Of a stretch of 23,967 nucleotides of DNA, positions 1-8,372 are shown piece after piece. The notes under the pieces were generated by a model. It worked only from the letters and a program-made list of their open reading frames with translations, did no database searches and was not told where the DNA came from. Where the stretch lies: assembly GCA_020426125.1 (NCBI GenBank), contig JAGQQQ010000095.1, positions 1-23,967 of the forward strand. The letters run 5' to 3'. Origin of the DNA: Planctomycetaceae bacterium. GTDB taxonomy: Bacteria; Planctomycetota; Planctomycetia; Planctomycetales; Planctomycetaceae. Position 1 is the stretch's first letter. Each line of letters begins with the position of its first letter. The position numbers and the translations under genes are program-made.

Positions 1-151
1 AAACCCAAGTTCCAAATCTCAAACAGATCCCAAATTCCGAATTCCCAAATGAGGAAACAATTTGCGATCAGGCAAAGGAATGAACAGCGAATCACAGCGA
101 GTTGTTTCCTCACTCTTGAGCTTGTGAATTCAAAATCTGTTTGGTCCTTGG
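1..151. repeat. long imperfect inverted repeat, left edge cut
   Basis: Four blocks on the left recur as reverse complements, in mirrored order, on the right. CCAAG (5-9) matches CTTGG (147-151). CAAACAGAT (20-28) matches ATCTGTTTG (135-143). GAATTC (39-44) matches GAATTC (126-131). TGAGGAAACAA (50-60) matches TTGTTTCCTCA (102-112). That is 31 paired bases around a 41-nt centre. Further AT-rich sequence of the same style follows on the right (155-178), so the outer part of the left arm probably lies outside the window. The arms are made of degenerate CCAAATTCC-like words. It could be a MITE-like element or a large RNA hairpin; I see no transposase and cannot judge target duplications. Confidence 0.65.
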
Positions 152-349
152 TTCTTCGAATTTCGGATTTCTATTCCAGGAATGTCCAAACATCAGAAGC
201 GGTCATTTCGTCGGCCGGCCAATACCTGACCTCGTCCGTGGTGAGACGGGGAATCGCTTCCTCTCGTGGCAAGCGGGGCAGGTTCATCGTTGACGTTCTG
301 GGCGTCAATCCGCCTCGCCATCACTCAGAGCGACCAAAAGTCGTGCAAG
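152..349. other. non-coding stretch
   Basis: This is sequence downstream of the minus-strand gene ending at 350. Open frames exist, but their composition is arginine/serine-rich and erratic with no recognisable motif. I see no terminator with a T-tract for the upstream operon and no RNA gene here. Confidence 0.5.
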
Positions 350-694
350 CTAAAACCAATCCCTTCCATCCGTTCTCCGCACGATCAGATGGCGCTGCCA
401 GAGCAGGAGGGCCAGGATCACTCCTTTCGCGAGGACAAGGGGGGCCGACTGCACATAGGCTTCTCGAAAGTCGGTTAATCCAAAAAGAAAAAATGTCAGT
501 GCATACCAGGGCTCCCATTTTGCTCGGTGTCTCTGTCGCCAACGCTTCAACACCAATGCAGCAAAGACACACCAGACTGTCCCCTCGAATATGTTAAAGC
601 CGTGGTAAAGCCAGCCCCAAAAACCGGCTTGCTGGCGATCAAACCGCCACCAGGTCTCGCTCCACAGGAACGCGATCAAATCAATTCCTGGCAT
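350..694 (-). CDS. small Trp-rich integral membrane protein, unknown function
   Basis: I do not recognise this protein. From the chosen start (MPGIDLIAFL) it is 114 residues and contains 11 tryptophans. Hydrophobic stretches at about 28-49, 62-74 and 82-99 suggest two or three membrane segments, with a basic loop (RWRQRHRAK) between the first two. The frame is open for another 32 codons upstream, but that extension is a Ser/Asp-rich stretch lying inside the rhomboid gene. The ATG at 694 overlaps the rhomboid stop (681-683) by 14 bp, a spacing typical of translational coupling. The pair is therefore probably one minus-strand operon, and this protein may act with the rhomboid. Function is open; the membrane location is inferred from hydrophobicity only. 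Confidence 0.7.
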   Translation of the reverse strand: MPGIDLIAFLWSETWWRFDRQQAGFWGWLYHGFNIFEGTVWCVFAALVLKRWRQRHRAKWEPWYALTFFLFGLTDFREAYVQSAPLVLAKGVILALLLWQRHLIVRRTDGRDWF

Positions 695-2279
695 GTCGTT
701 TGGACCGTTGTCGGATGATGAGGAGTCCTGGGAGTATTCCGTAGAGGAGCCCGATGACCAATCCGAGAAAGTGGCAGAGCGTACTGACATTCGGTGTCAG
801 CGAATCAAAAACGAACGAGACAATGACAACGGACACCAAGACTTGAAACTCGTGAATCACCACTCGGCTCCGGGAAACCCAGATTCCGAATCCCGCGTGC
901 GCGATCAGCCCCCCCAAGATTCCCATTACTCCACCGGAAGCCCCGACGAGAACAACCGGCTCATATGGGGTCGCATCTTGCATCAGAAGGGGAGCGAGAG
1001 CGATCGAACCAAACGCCGCGAGACAATAGCCGAACAACAGGTTGACAGGCCCCCAGACTTTTTCCAATCGGCGCCCCAGAAGCAGCAGGGCTCCCACGTT
1101 AAATAACAAATGGAGAACACCATAATGAAGAAACCCCGCGGCGAAAACCCGCCACCACTGTCCTGGTGTTACCTCAACCGGAATGACCATCCCCCCTAAT
1201 TTGACCAGGTTGTCGAGATTCGTTGTTCCCCCAGGGATTTCAAACAGGAAGGCGACTAGGAGGAGAGCCGCGATTCCCCAAGTCACCCAAAACCGACCGC
1301 GGGGCTGCCCTTCAATAATTGCGTAATCGGTTTCCGCCAGTTTCAGGTGGGCAATCTCCTCGAGCAGGATCTCTTCCTGGGGGGAGAGGGGGTTTTCCGT
1401 GATGGACAAGACCCCGTCGACTTGCCGACGGCGAACGGCATCTCGCATCCGCGAGTCGGACGATGACTCGAGCCGGCTCCAAAACTCGTTGGCCTGCTCA
1501 ATGTTGCCGGCGGCAAGCCATGCGGTTGCAAGCCAATATTCGCGAAACTCCTGGTCGAAGGACGCCAGAGTCACATTGAGCAGATGGTCCGCAAGATCAA
1601 CATCTCCCGAAAAGGCCGCAACCTTGGCACGAATGACATTCAGGAAAAAGGGAGGAAACTCGGATTCCCGCCGGCGGACGAGACGGGCAAACTCCGCGAG
1701 GAGTCGCGGTCTGTGTCCGGTCTCGCCCAACGCTTGCAGGTACGCGTCGAGCATCAGGGGGTCTGCTGCCGGGGGATGCCCCGCGATCCAGCTCTCGGCA
1801 AACTCGAGGAATTCCAGCCAATTTCCCACGCGTCGAGTCCGCATGATCATCGCCATTCGACCGATCGACGTTTGAAGGTGGCCGATTTGCTCCAAGAGTG
1901 ACAAGGCTTGTTCATAGTTTTCCCGCTCGAGTTCACGGACGGCCTGAACCAGTTTCGGGAGATTCCAACCTCCATCCCAGGGGCTTGTGAGACTCACCAT
2001 CCGGGCAAGAACGGCAGCGATTCGATACCGTTTCTTTGACAACAGCGCACTGACCCAAGTCATTCCGATCGTGGGAAACAGCATCAGGAACGCCCAGATC
2101 ACCCCAGCAACGTAGCCGGCGATCGGGTAGATCGTCAGACAGGCCAGAGCAAGCGAGGTGGCCGTCACCAAGGGAGGGGTAAACTGTGTCCAACGAGCTG
2201 TCCGGCTGCGGAGCCGCTGCAGAACCGTTAGCAGGCAACTCGCCCCGACCATCCAGATCAGCAGCCAGTTGAGGTCCAT
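681..2279 (-). CDS. rhomboid-family intramembrane serine protease with helical-repeat region
   Basis: The 532-residue product starts at MDLNWLLIW. An upstream in-frame Met adds 25 residues without membrane character, so I prefer 2279. Residues 1-80 hold about three hydrophobic segments. Residues about 110-330 are soluble, Leu/Ala/Glu-rich helices resembling TPR repeats. Residues about 340-525 form the rhomboid core: a H-x(3)-N type motif (LHLLFN), the catalytic GASGG with Ser448, and the second catalytic position His503 in a LCHFLGLVIG helix. Both members of the Ser-His dyad are therefore present and an active protease is expected. Known rhomboids cleave membrane-anchored substrates; this one's substrate is unknown. 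The helical-repeat region between the membrane parts is unusual for a simple GlpG-like enzyme and could recruit partners. It overlaps the next minus-strand gene, which is likely co-translated. Confidence 0.85.
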   Translation of the reverse strand: MDLNWLLIWMVGASCLLTVLQRLRSRTARWTQFTPPLVTATSLALACLTIYPIAGYVAGVIWAFLMLFPTIGMTWVSALLSKKRYRIAAVLARMVSLTSPWDGGWNLPKLVQAVRELERENYEQALSLLEQIGHLQTSIGRMAMIMRTRRVGNWLEFLEFAESWIAGHPPAADPLMLDAYLQALGETGHRPRLLAEFARLVRRRESEFPPFFLNVIRAKVAAFSGDVDLADHLLNVTLASFDQEFREYWLATAWLAAGNIEQANEFWSRLESSSDSRMRDAVRRRQVDGVLSITENPLSPQEEILLEEIAHLKLAETDYAIIEGQPRGRFWVTWGIAALLLVAFLFEIPGGTTNLDNLVKLGGMVIPVEVTPGQWWRVFAAGFLHYGVLHLLFNVGALLLLGRRLEKVWGPVNLLFGYCLAAFGSIALAPLLMQDATPYEPVVLVGASGGVMGILGGLIAHAGFGIWVSRSRVVIHEFQVLVSVVIVSFVFDSLTPNVSTLCHFLGLVIGLLYGILPGLLIIRQRSKRHARN

Positions 2280-2699
2280 TCCACTGGTTTCCAAACGAGG
2301 AGAAATTGAGAAAGGAGAACGGTGACAGAGAGCCTGCCTCTTTGCAAGCAGCATCGGATGCTCACAGGCGTCGAGGATGGGAATTCCTTCTGCCGGTCTT
2401 TGCCCCCTTTTGGCGCTGGGAAGAGTGTCGGAAATGGTTCAACCGTGTGGCGCAAAGAGAACGCGATCCCCCTCTCCAATGCTCACATCGGACTCAGGAC
2501 AAGCCATGGCCTGCCTGTCAAAACGGGAGGACTTCCGCTAGAGTTTGAGGGATTCGCCGGATGATGGACTGGACGTTTGGCAGCCATTTCGGCGAGTCAA
2601 TGCATTCAAATCACACTTCAATATCACGAAGTCGGGGACGGATCGCGAGGTCGCGCCCGCCGAAGTCAATAGTTGTCACCGTCTCAGGAGAAAGACACG
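2280..2699. other. divergent intergenic region
   Basis: This 420-bp gap lies between the divergent rhomboid and SEC-C genes and should carry both promoters. I could not identify convincing -35/-10 pairs. A clear Shine-Dalgarno AGGAG (2686-2690) precedes the ATG at 2700. Short frames in both strands show no conserved features. Confidence 0.5.
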
Positions 2700-4832
2700 A
2701 TGGATCCTTACGCACCCTGTCCCTGTGGGAGCGGCAAGAAAGTCAAGTTTTGCTGCCAGGCAATCTTACCGGAAATGGAGAAAATTCAGCGGCTGCAAGA
2801 GAACAATCAACCGCGAATGGCGATCCAGCTCATCGATAAACTTCGGGAGAAACACCCGGAAAATGGATGGCTGGTGACACAACGCGCCATGGCGTTGCTC
2901 AACGAGCGGCGATTGGAAGAGGCCCGGGACGATCTGGTTGCCTTTTTGCGAAAGTGTCCGGATCATCCGCTTTCCAACGCACTGTTGGCCGTTGTGATGA
3001 TCGACTTGGAGCCGATCAGTAAGTGTATGAAGGTCATCCACCGGGCCTTTCTCAAATCGATGATGGCGGAGCCGCAACTGTGCGCGTTTCTCGCGGAAGC
3101 CGTGGCAAATTATTTTCTCGACTCCGGTCAAGACATGGCGGCCCGCCAACATATGGCGATGGTGTTACGGCTGGGAGACGATCAGCAACGCCAAGAAATG
3201 ATCATGGCGATGCTCGAACTCGATGCCGATGGAGACGTTCCCTATCCCTTGCGAGGAGGGCACCCCCTTCCGGAATACGCGCCTGCTGAAGATCAGGCTT
3301 CGAATCTCCGCAAAGCCCAGCGATTGTATCTCCATGGCTGTTTCGCGGAGGCGGCTGACCTTCTGGAAAAGATTGCCGCACAGGACCCGGACTCCGCGTC
3401 TTTGCAGCACATGATCGGCCTGATGCGTGCCTGGGGAGGAGAAGATGGACAGGCTTCCATCGCTCTTCACAAAGCGGCTCAGCTCTACGCCGACCAAAAG
3501 ATGGCTGTCGACGTCGAGACGTTGGCCCAGCTTTTGGACAAGCGCGAAAAAGGCAATCTCGTTGCCGCGCGAATTCGAAAGTACAACGTGGAAGGCTTGT
3601 CCCGATTACTGACCCGGCTAGATAATGAGGATCGGCTTTGCCGAATGGCGGACGTCGACAACCAGACGGGAGTCGCGGCGGTTTATGACATCTTGGATCG
3701 TCCGTTGCCTCCGGAGAACGAATTGTCGGAACTGACCATGGAACAAACGCCTCGATCCATCGGCAAGGTCACCTTGTTCGACGGCATCGACGAGAATCCG
3801 CGGCAACAGGCGATGATCACCGCCCTCGAGGGGGATCGGCTGAACAGTGCCGTCGAACTCTTCGAGAAAGCGGCAGGTGAGCTTGCAACGGCGGCGGAGC
3901 GGGATGAAGAGACCGAGGATCCTGTTGTCGGCTGGTATTCCCGAGATGAGTTGGCTCTGACGGAATCGGCATTCTTTCCTCCCAAAACGCCGGGGGCGGT
4001 TCGTCGTCGCCTTCGAAAGGAGTTTGTTCGCCGGTGTGTGGACGAAACTTGGTTGAAGACACCACAAGACGCTTTGCAAGGAAAAACGCCTGAGGAGGCC
4101 ATCGGAGTGGAGAGTCTCCATGTTCCCCTGGCCGCGGCAATCCGGGTGTTTGATGCCTATTTGGATCGTCGGGATGTCATTTTAGATAAGGAGACATTAA
4201 CGGCGCGGCTTCAGCTTCCAATGCCCGAGCCGATTCGAGTCGAGGATGTGGACCATCTCAATATCTTGTCGGTTTCAGACATGGAATACGTCCCTTTGGA
4301 ACCGCTGTCGAATGATCTTTTCTACAAACTGATGCAGCGGGCTTTGGTCGTGAAACACTGTGGCCTGGGCTATAAACTCCTTTCTGCGTTTTTGACGTCT
4401 CGGGACAATCTCGTGTCCGAACACGAAGAGGAGGCGGAGCAGGCGCATGCGTCACTGGCCGAAATTGCGAGCCGGGCCATGTTGCATGATGAGGCTCTGG
4501 AGTGGATCGAGAAAGGGTTTCAATTCTCCAAAGCACGAGGGGCAAGGTTCCAACAACTCCTCGGATGGAAGATGCGCGAGTTGATCTTCCGTTCCGCCGA
4601 ACCCGAAACTCCAGAGATGCGGGAGCTTCTTTTGGAACTTTGGAACTACTACGGAGCAAAAGTCCCCGAAGTTCGTCAACGGATCGCCGAATTCGTCAAG
4701 CTCTTAGAAATTGATCCCCCGTGGGAGAATGCCATTGTGACTCCCGGGGCGACCGGAGAAGGTCAAGCGGTCTGGACGGCCGAGTCCGAGCAGGCGACGG
4801 GAGGTCCAAGCAAGCTCTGGCTTCCAGATTAG
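2700..4832 (+). CDS. SEC-C motif / TPR-like repeat protein
   Basis: The 710-residue cytosolic protein begins at MDPYAPCPCGSG. The ATG at 2700 follows AGGAG by 9 nt, which favours it over an in-frame Met nine codons earlier. Residues 7-19 form a SEC-C zinc-binding motif (Cys7, Cys9, Cys18, Cys19, with the GSGKK core), the element found at the C-terminus of SecA and in many small metal-binding proteins. Here it is N-terminal. The rest is Ala/Leu/Glu-rich helical sequence with TPR-like units near residues 25-110 and 215-290, and again near 555-690. There is no signal peptide or membrane segment. SEC-C proteins can bind ribosomes or SecB-like partners, so a role around translation or export would suit the adjacent ffh cluster, but this is inference. 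The exact function is unknown. Confidence 0.85.
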   Translation: MDPYAPCPCGSGKKVKFCCQAILPEMEKIQRLQENNQPRMAIQLIDKLREKHPENGWLVTQRAMALLNERRLEEARDDLVAFLRKCPDHPLSNALLAVVMIDLEPISKCMKVIHRAFLKSMMAEPQLCAFLAEAVANYFLDSGQDMAARQHMAMVLRLGDDQQRQEMIMAMLELDADGDVPYPLRGGHPLPEYAPAEDQASNLRKAQRLYLHGCFAEAADLLEKIAAQDPDSASLQHMIGLMRAWGGEDGQASIALHKAAQLYADQKMAVDVETLAQLLDKREKGNLVAARIRKYNVEGLSRLLTRLDNEDRLCRMADVDNQTGVAAVYDILDRPLPPENELSELTMEQTPRSIGKVTLFDGIDENPRQQAMITALEGDRLNSAVELFEKAAGELATAAERDEETEDPVVGWYSRDELALTESAFFPPKTPGAVRRRLRKEFVRRCVDETWLKTPQDALQGKTPEEAIGVESLHVPLAAAIRVFDAYLDRRDVILDKETLTARLQLPMPEPIRVEDVDHLNILSVSDMEYVPLEPLSNDLFYKLMQRALVVKHCGLGYKLLSAFLTSRDNLVSEHEEEAEQAHASLAEIASRAMLHDEALEWIEKGFQFSKARGARFQQLLGWKMRELIFRSAEPETPEMRELLLELWNYYGAKVPEVRQRIAEFVKLLEIDPPWENAIVTPGATGEGQAVWTAESEQATGGPSKLWLPD

Positions 4833-5195
4833 AGAGAACGTCGTCAAGCGAGGGAACGTCGGCTCTCCCAAGTCGTGGTTCGTTCCTTTCGACATATTGG
4901 CGTTCGGCGGAAGGAAATTTCCCGGTAGGACTGGATTGCATCCTGTTTACAACAGGTGAGAAACCTGTTCGACCAGGCATGATTGGTATGCTTTCATCCG
5001 CCTCTCGCCATAACCCGCAAAATGTGAGTCCCCCACCCCAAGGGGCTTCCCTTCGGGAGGGGGTAGTGTTCTCCCACCTCGGGATGATTCGATATCATTG
5101 TCTCCTATCGCAGCGCATCATGCTCCCGGGGCGAGAATCCTGCGGGGAGCAATGCCGCTTCTCGGGAGCAGTCCTTTTTTCGACGAACTCGAACC
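4833..5195 (+). other. structured leader region upstream of ffh
   Basis: This 363-bp gap holds no convincing gene. Three structured spots stand out. At 4942-4969, CCTGTT, AACAGG and CCTGTT form two mutually exclusive hairpins: 4942-4947 with 4951-4956, or 4951-4957 with 4963-4969. A GC-rich hairpin spans 5035-5064. A terminator-like hairpin with a T-run spans 5123-5180. A direct repeat GAACGTCG (4836-4843, 4854-4861) follows the previous stop codon. I searched for an SRP RNA domain IV signature and did not see one. Confidence 0.5.
5123..5180 (+). terminator. terminator-like hairpin just before ffh
   Basis: CTCCCG (5123-5128), AGAA (5134-5137) and GCGG (5142-5145) pair with the uninterrupted run CCGC-TTCT-CGGGAG (5155-5168), leaving two left-side bulges. 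Six T residues follow at 5175-5180. The ffh ATG is only 15 nt further on. It may be an attenuator in the ffh leader, or the end of a separate short transcript. Confidence 0.5.
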
Positions 5196-6683
5196 ATGTT
5201 TGAATCCATCACCAGCAGCATTGGCTCCGCTCTCAGTTCCCTTTCAGGGGGGCGGTTAACCGAGGGAAATATTCGCGACGCGATGGCCCAGGTGCGCCAC
5301 GCTTTACTTGAGGCGGATGTCAATTATGACGTTGCCAAGGCCTTTACCCACCGGGTCACCGAACAGGCGGTCGGAGAACAGGTCCTCAAATCTTTGAAAC
5401 CGGCCGAGCAGATTGTCGGGATCGTCTACCACGAACTTGTCAATCTGATGGGACCCGTCGATCACTCGATCGCCGTTCGACGCGGGGAAATGGCCATCCT
5501 GATGATGTGCGGGCTTCAGGGGGCGGGCAAGACCACGACCTGTGGCAAACTCGCCCGAATGCTCAAGGAACAGGGACATCAACCGATGCTCGTGGCGGCG
5601 GACCTTCAGCGCCCGGCAGCGATCGAACAGCTTCGAGTGATCGGCGAGCAGGTTGGCGTTCCGGTGTATTGGGAAGAAGCCGGAAAAAGTACGCCGGTGA
5701 AGGTTTGCCAGAACGCCAAGAAAGCCGCGAAATCCCAAGGCTGTGATGTCCTGATCCTGGACACGGCTGGCCGCTTGCATGTCGACGACTCACTCATGAA
5801 CGAGTTGATGGAAATCGACAATAAATTGATGCCACATCAGGCGTTGCTCGTCTGTGACGCGATGACCGGCCAGGACGCTGTGAATAGCGCCAAGGCTTTC
5901 AATGAGGCTCTGGAGCTCGATGGAGTCATCCTTTCCAAACTCGACGGCGATACCCGAGGGGGAGCCGCGTTGTCCGTTAAGGCGGTCACCGGAGTTCCAA
6001 TCAAATTCATCGGAGTGGGGGAGAAACTCGAAAGCCTCGAGCGTTTCCATCCCGAACGAATGGCACAACGAATCCTGGGCCAGGGTGATATCGCCTCACT
6101 GCTGGAGAAAGCACAGGAACACCTCGACCCTGAGGAGATCGAAGCGCAGCGGGAAAAAATGCTGAAGGGGAAGTTTTCGCTCGATGACTTCCTGAAGGCG
6201 ATGCACCAGATCAAACGCATGGGGAGCATGAAGAGTCTGATGAAACTGATTCCCGGAATGGGACAAGTTTCCCAGATGCTCGACGAGATGGACGGCATGG
6301 ACCCTGACAAAGATGTGGGTCGGGTCGAAGCCATGATCCAATCCATGACAGTTGATGAGAGGCGAAATCCGGACAAGATTGATCGGTCCCGTCGAAACCG
6401 AATCGCTGTGGGAAGTGGGACCGACCCTGCCGAAGTCAACGATCTCCTCAAGCAGTTCAAGCAGATGTCCGGGATGATGCAACAAATGGCGGGCTTGGGA
6501 ACAGGAGACCAATTAAAAAAGGTCCGGGAAATGCAGGCTGACATGATGAATCCCGGAGCCAAAATGCGAACGGAAAAACAACGCAGCAAACGGGGGCCAG
6601 CGGATAAAAATGTTCTGCGAGACAAGAAAAAACAGGAACGAAAGCGGGCCAAGCAGCAACGAAAAAAGAATAAGCGCAAATAG
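5196..6683 (+). CDS. ffh: signal recognition particle GTPase Ffh
   Basis: Ffh binds the SRP RNA and signal sequences of nascent membrane proteins and delivers ribosomes to FtsY at the membrane. The 495-residue sequence shows the full domain order: N domain (1-95); G domain with P-loop GLQGAGKTTT (106-115), DTAGR (189-193) and SKLDGD (247-252); then the Met-rich M domain (about 300-440) with the RNA-binding SRRNRIAVGSG motif (398-408). The Lys/Arg-rich tail (about 455-495) is longer than in Escherichia coli. No good Shine-Dalgarno precedes the ATG; the start is chosen because MFESITSSIGSAL is the normal family N-terminus. It leads the ffh-rpsP-trmD-rplS cluster. A terminator-like hairpin in its leader suggests regulated expression. 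Confidence 0.98.
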   Translation: MFESITSSIGSALSSLSGGRLTEGNIRDAMAQVRHALLEADVNYDVAKAFTHRVTEQAVGEQVLKSLKPAEQIVGIVYHELVNLMGPVDHSIAVRRGEMAILMMCGLQGAGKTTTCGKLARMLKEQGHQPMLVAADLQRPAAIEQLRVIGEQVGVPVYWEEAGKSTPVKVCQNAKKAAKSQGCDVLILDTAGRLHVDDSLMNELMEIDNKLMPHQALLVCDAMTGQDAVNSAKAFNEALELDGVILSKLDGDTRGGAALSVKAVTGVPIKFIGVGEKLESLERFHPERMAQRILGQGDIASLLEKAQEHLDPEEIEAQREKMLKGKFSLDDFLKAMHQIKRMGSMKSLMKLIPGMGQVSQMLDEMDGMDPDKDVGRVEAMIQSMTVDERRNPDKIDRSRRNRIAVGSGTDPAEVNDLLKQFKQMSGMMQQMAGLGTGDQLKKVREMQADMMNPGAKMRTEKQRSKRGPADKNVLRDKKKQERKRAKQQRKKNKRK

Positions 6684-6980
6684 GAATGTGACTTATAGAA
6701 ATTTTGGGCACTCAGATCAAAAACCGGCACGCTGTCCAAATTTCCCCGAGAATTCTGCGTTGCCAATCTCGCGGAACCTTCTGACGTTGTTTATAGTGAT
6801 GCGTTTCTGGCGGAAATGCCGTGATTCCGTGGCGGGGTTTTCCCCTTTTCGTGACGGATTCTGGTTCGTGGGATGAGGGGTGACCCCATCCGATGAGATT
6901 GTCACGATTCGGCCAAGTCATTTTGAGTTGTCGAAACAAAATTTGCGGTGTTGGTGCCGCGCAGGTTTTCGGAGATCAGT
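6684..6980 (+). other. ffh-rpsP spacer with leader hairpin
   Basis: This 297-bp spacer has no gene. A compact hairpin at 6871-6891 pairs GGAT with ATCC and GGGG with CCCC around a TGA loop, with a GA bulge. A short GGGG-TTTT-CCCC hairpin followed by TTTT lies at about 6835-6848 and could be a weak terminator after ffh. A TATAGT hexamer (about 6793) could be a -10 element, but I see no matching -35. Confidence 0.4.
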
Positions 6981-7340
6981 GTGTCGGTTCGGATACGAAT
7001 GAAAAAGATGGGGCGGACCCATCGCCCGTTTTATCGGATTTGCATCATGGATCAGCGTTCGCCTCGCGATGGGAAAGCCATCGAAGAGGTTGGCTACTAT
7101 GACCCCATGAGAAAAGACAAGTCTCAGCGAGTGTCGCTGAATATGGAGCGTGTCGATCACTGGATTTCGGTGGGCGCACAACCCTCCGAGAAGGTGGCTG
7201 TCCTGATTCGAAAGTTCAAAGAGGGAGACTGGGGAGAAACGAAATCTCCGCCTCCGATGATGGCGCCCCAGGTGAAACCCGCCGCGACCGAAGAGGCGCC
7301 ACCAAGCGAGGATGCCCCTGCGGAATCGGCAGCGGAGTAG
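6981..7340 (+). CDS. rpsP: 30S ribosomal protein S16
   Basis: S16 is a small-subunit assembly protein. I place the start at the GTG at 6981, preceded by GGAG (6971-6974) six bases upstream, giving MSVRIRMKKMGRTHRPFYRI, the expected N-terminus. An upstream ATG at 6948 would add 11 unrelated residues. The S16 core covers residues 1-85 (RPFYRICIMDQRSPRDGKAI and the EEVGYYDP segment are diagnostic). Residues about 88-119 are a low-complexity Pro/Ala/Glu tail, an extension beyond the core. It lies between ffh and trmD, as in many bacteria, but the rimM gene usually found next to it is absent. Confidence 0.97.
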   Translation: MSVRIRMKKMGRTHRPFYRICIMDQRSPRDGKAIEEVGYYDPMRKDKSQRVSLNMERVDHWISVGAQPSEKVAVLIRKFKEGDWGETKSPPPMMAPQVKPAATEEAPPSEDAPAESAAE

Positions 7341-7347
7341 GGCTTGT

Positions 7348-7380
7348 CGCTGCCCCGTTGATTTCCTGAACGGGAGAGCG
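7348..7380 (+). other. hairpin between rpsP and trmD
   Basis: CGCT (7348-7351) and CCCGTT (7354-7359) pair with AACGGG (7369-7374) and AGCG (7377-7380), with a symmetric 2x2 internal loop. There is no T-run directly after it, so it is more likely an RNA processing or stability element than a terminator. The rest of the 193-bp spacer (7341-7533), where rimM would normally sit, has no recognisable gene. Confidence 0.4.
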
Positions 7381-7533
7381 ATGGGACTCGTCCTGCGGCA
7401 TTCCTTTTTCGTCGACCACCCCGAATTCAGTTGCTTTCTCGATGGGTTCTTTTGAAACTCCTATGGCCGTGTTCCAGTTGACAATCGGCGAGATGGAAGA
7501 GACCCCGAGGGCGGAATCTCCCCAAGCCGATCC

Positions 7534-8238
7534 ATGCGATTCGACGTTTTGACATTGTTTCCGGGAATCTTTCAGGGATACCTGGAGCAGAGTCTGTTGA
7601 AGAAGGGGATTGACGCTGGGCTGATTGACATTCATTTGTGGAATTTTCGCGACTGGACGACCGATAAGCATCAATCCGTTGACGATACCCCCTATGGTGG
7701 GGGCCCCGGGATGCTGATTCGGTGCGAGCCCGTTTTTGATTGCGTGGAAGCGGTACAAAAAGATGTCGGTGGACCGGGAAAGCTGGTGATGTTGACCCCT
7801 CAAGGGGAACGGTTCGACCAAAAGATGGCCGAAGATTTCGCACAGGAAAAGCGGCTCTTATTGTTGTGTGGTCGTTATGAAGGGTTCGACGATCGGATTA
7901 ACCAAGGGCTGAAGCCGGTGGAGGTTTCGGTAGGGGACTTCATTTGCAACGGCGGCGAAGTCCCCGCGATGTTGGTGATCGACTCCGTGATCCGGTTGAT
8001 TCCAGGAGTGCTTGGAGACGAAACGAGCGCCAAGTATGATTCGTTTTCTGATTCAGGACTGCTGGAGTACCCACAATACACTCGGCCGAGGGAGTATCGG
8101 GGAATGGCTGTTCCTGAGATCCTGTTAAGTGGAAACCATGGGGCCATCGCGGAGTGGCGACGGCAGCAAAGTTTGGAACGCACCCGTCAACGACGGGGCG
8201 ACTTGATCAACGGTTCTCATACCTGCTGTGAGGACTGA
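7534..8238 (+). CDS. trmD: tRNA (guanine-37-N1) methyltransferase TrmD
   Basis: TrmD transfers a methyl group from S-adenosylmethionine to G37 next to the anticodon, preventing +1 frameshifting. The 234-residue protein has the SPOUT knotted-fold landmarks: MRFDVLTLFPGIF at the start, DDTPYGGGPGM (50-60), LLCGRYEGFDDR (110-121) and the SVGDFICNGGEVPA knot (132-145). Length is normal for the family. There is no clear Shine-Dalgarno before the ATG. It lies 193 bp after rpsP and 134 bp before rplS, so the cluster is looser than the tight gamma-proteobacterial operon. Confidence 0.98.
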   Translation: MRFDVLTLFPGIFQGYLEQSLLKKGIDAGLIDIHLWNFRDWTTDKHQSVDDTPYGGGPGMLIRCEPVFDCVEAVQKDVGGPGKLVMLTPQGERFDQKMAEDFAQEKRLLLLCGRYEGFDDRINQGLKPVEVSVGDFICNGGEVPAMLVIDSVIRLIPGVLGDETSAKYDSFSDSGLLEYPQYTRPREYRGMAVPEILLSGNHGAIAEWRRQQSLERTRQRRGDLINGSHTCCED

Positions 8239-8372
8239 CACCGGCCGGAAGGGAAAGTCCGGGGTACCCCCAGACAGAGAGAGGTATTCCCGAAAACGGT
8301 GGTTGAACAACATCAGAAGTGGCGAAGTGCCTTTCCGGACGGCACCGCTCGCGGACAATTTGGAAGATTTCG

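Noticed and set aside
49..597. 182-codon plus-strand open frame
   Set aside because: It covers the inverted repeat and then runs antisense to the small membrane protein gene; the peptide is erratic in composition with no motif or ribosome-binding site.
4833..5195. SRP RNA (ffs) in the ffh leader
   Set aside because: CTGTTTAC and CAGGT words near 4943-4956 recall 4.5S RNA, but the conserved domain IV loop (GGAAGGAAGCAGCC-like) is absent.
5837..6766. 309-codon frame antisense to ffh
   Set aside because: It is the mirror of a highly conserved gene; the Ser/Arg-rich product reflects codon complementarity.
7463..7552. 29-codon leader ORF overlapping the trmD start
   Set aside because: No ribosome-binding site and no supporting features; such overlaps are common by chance.
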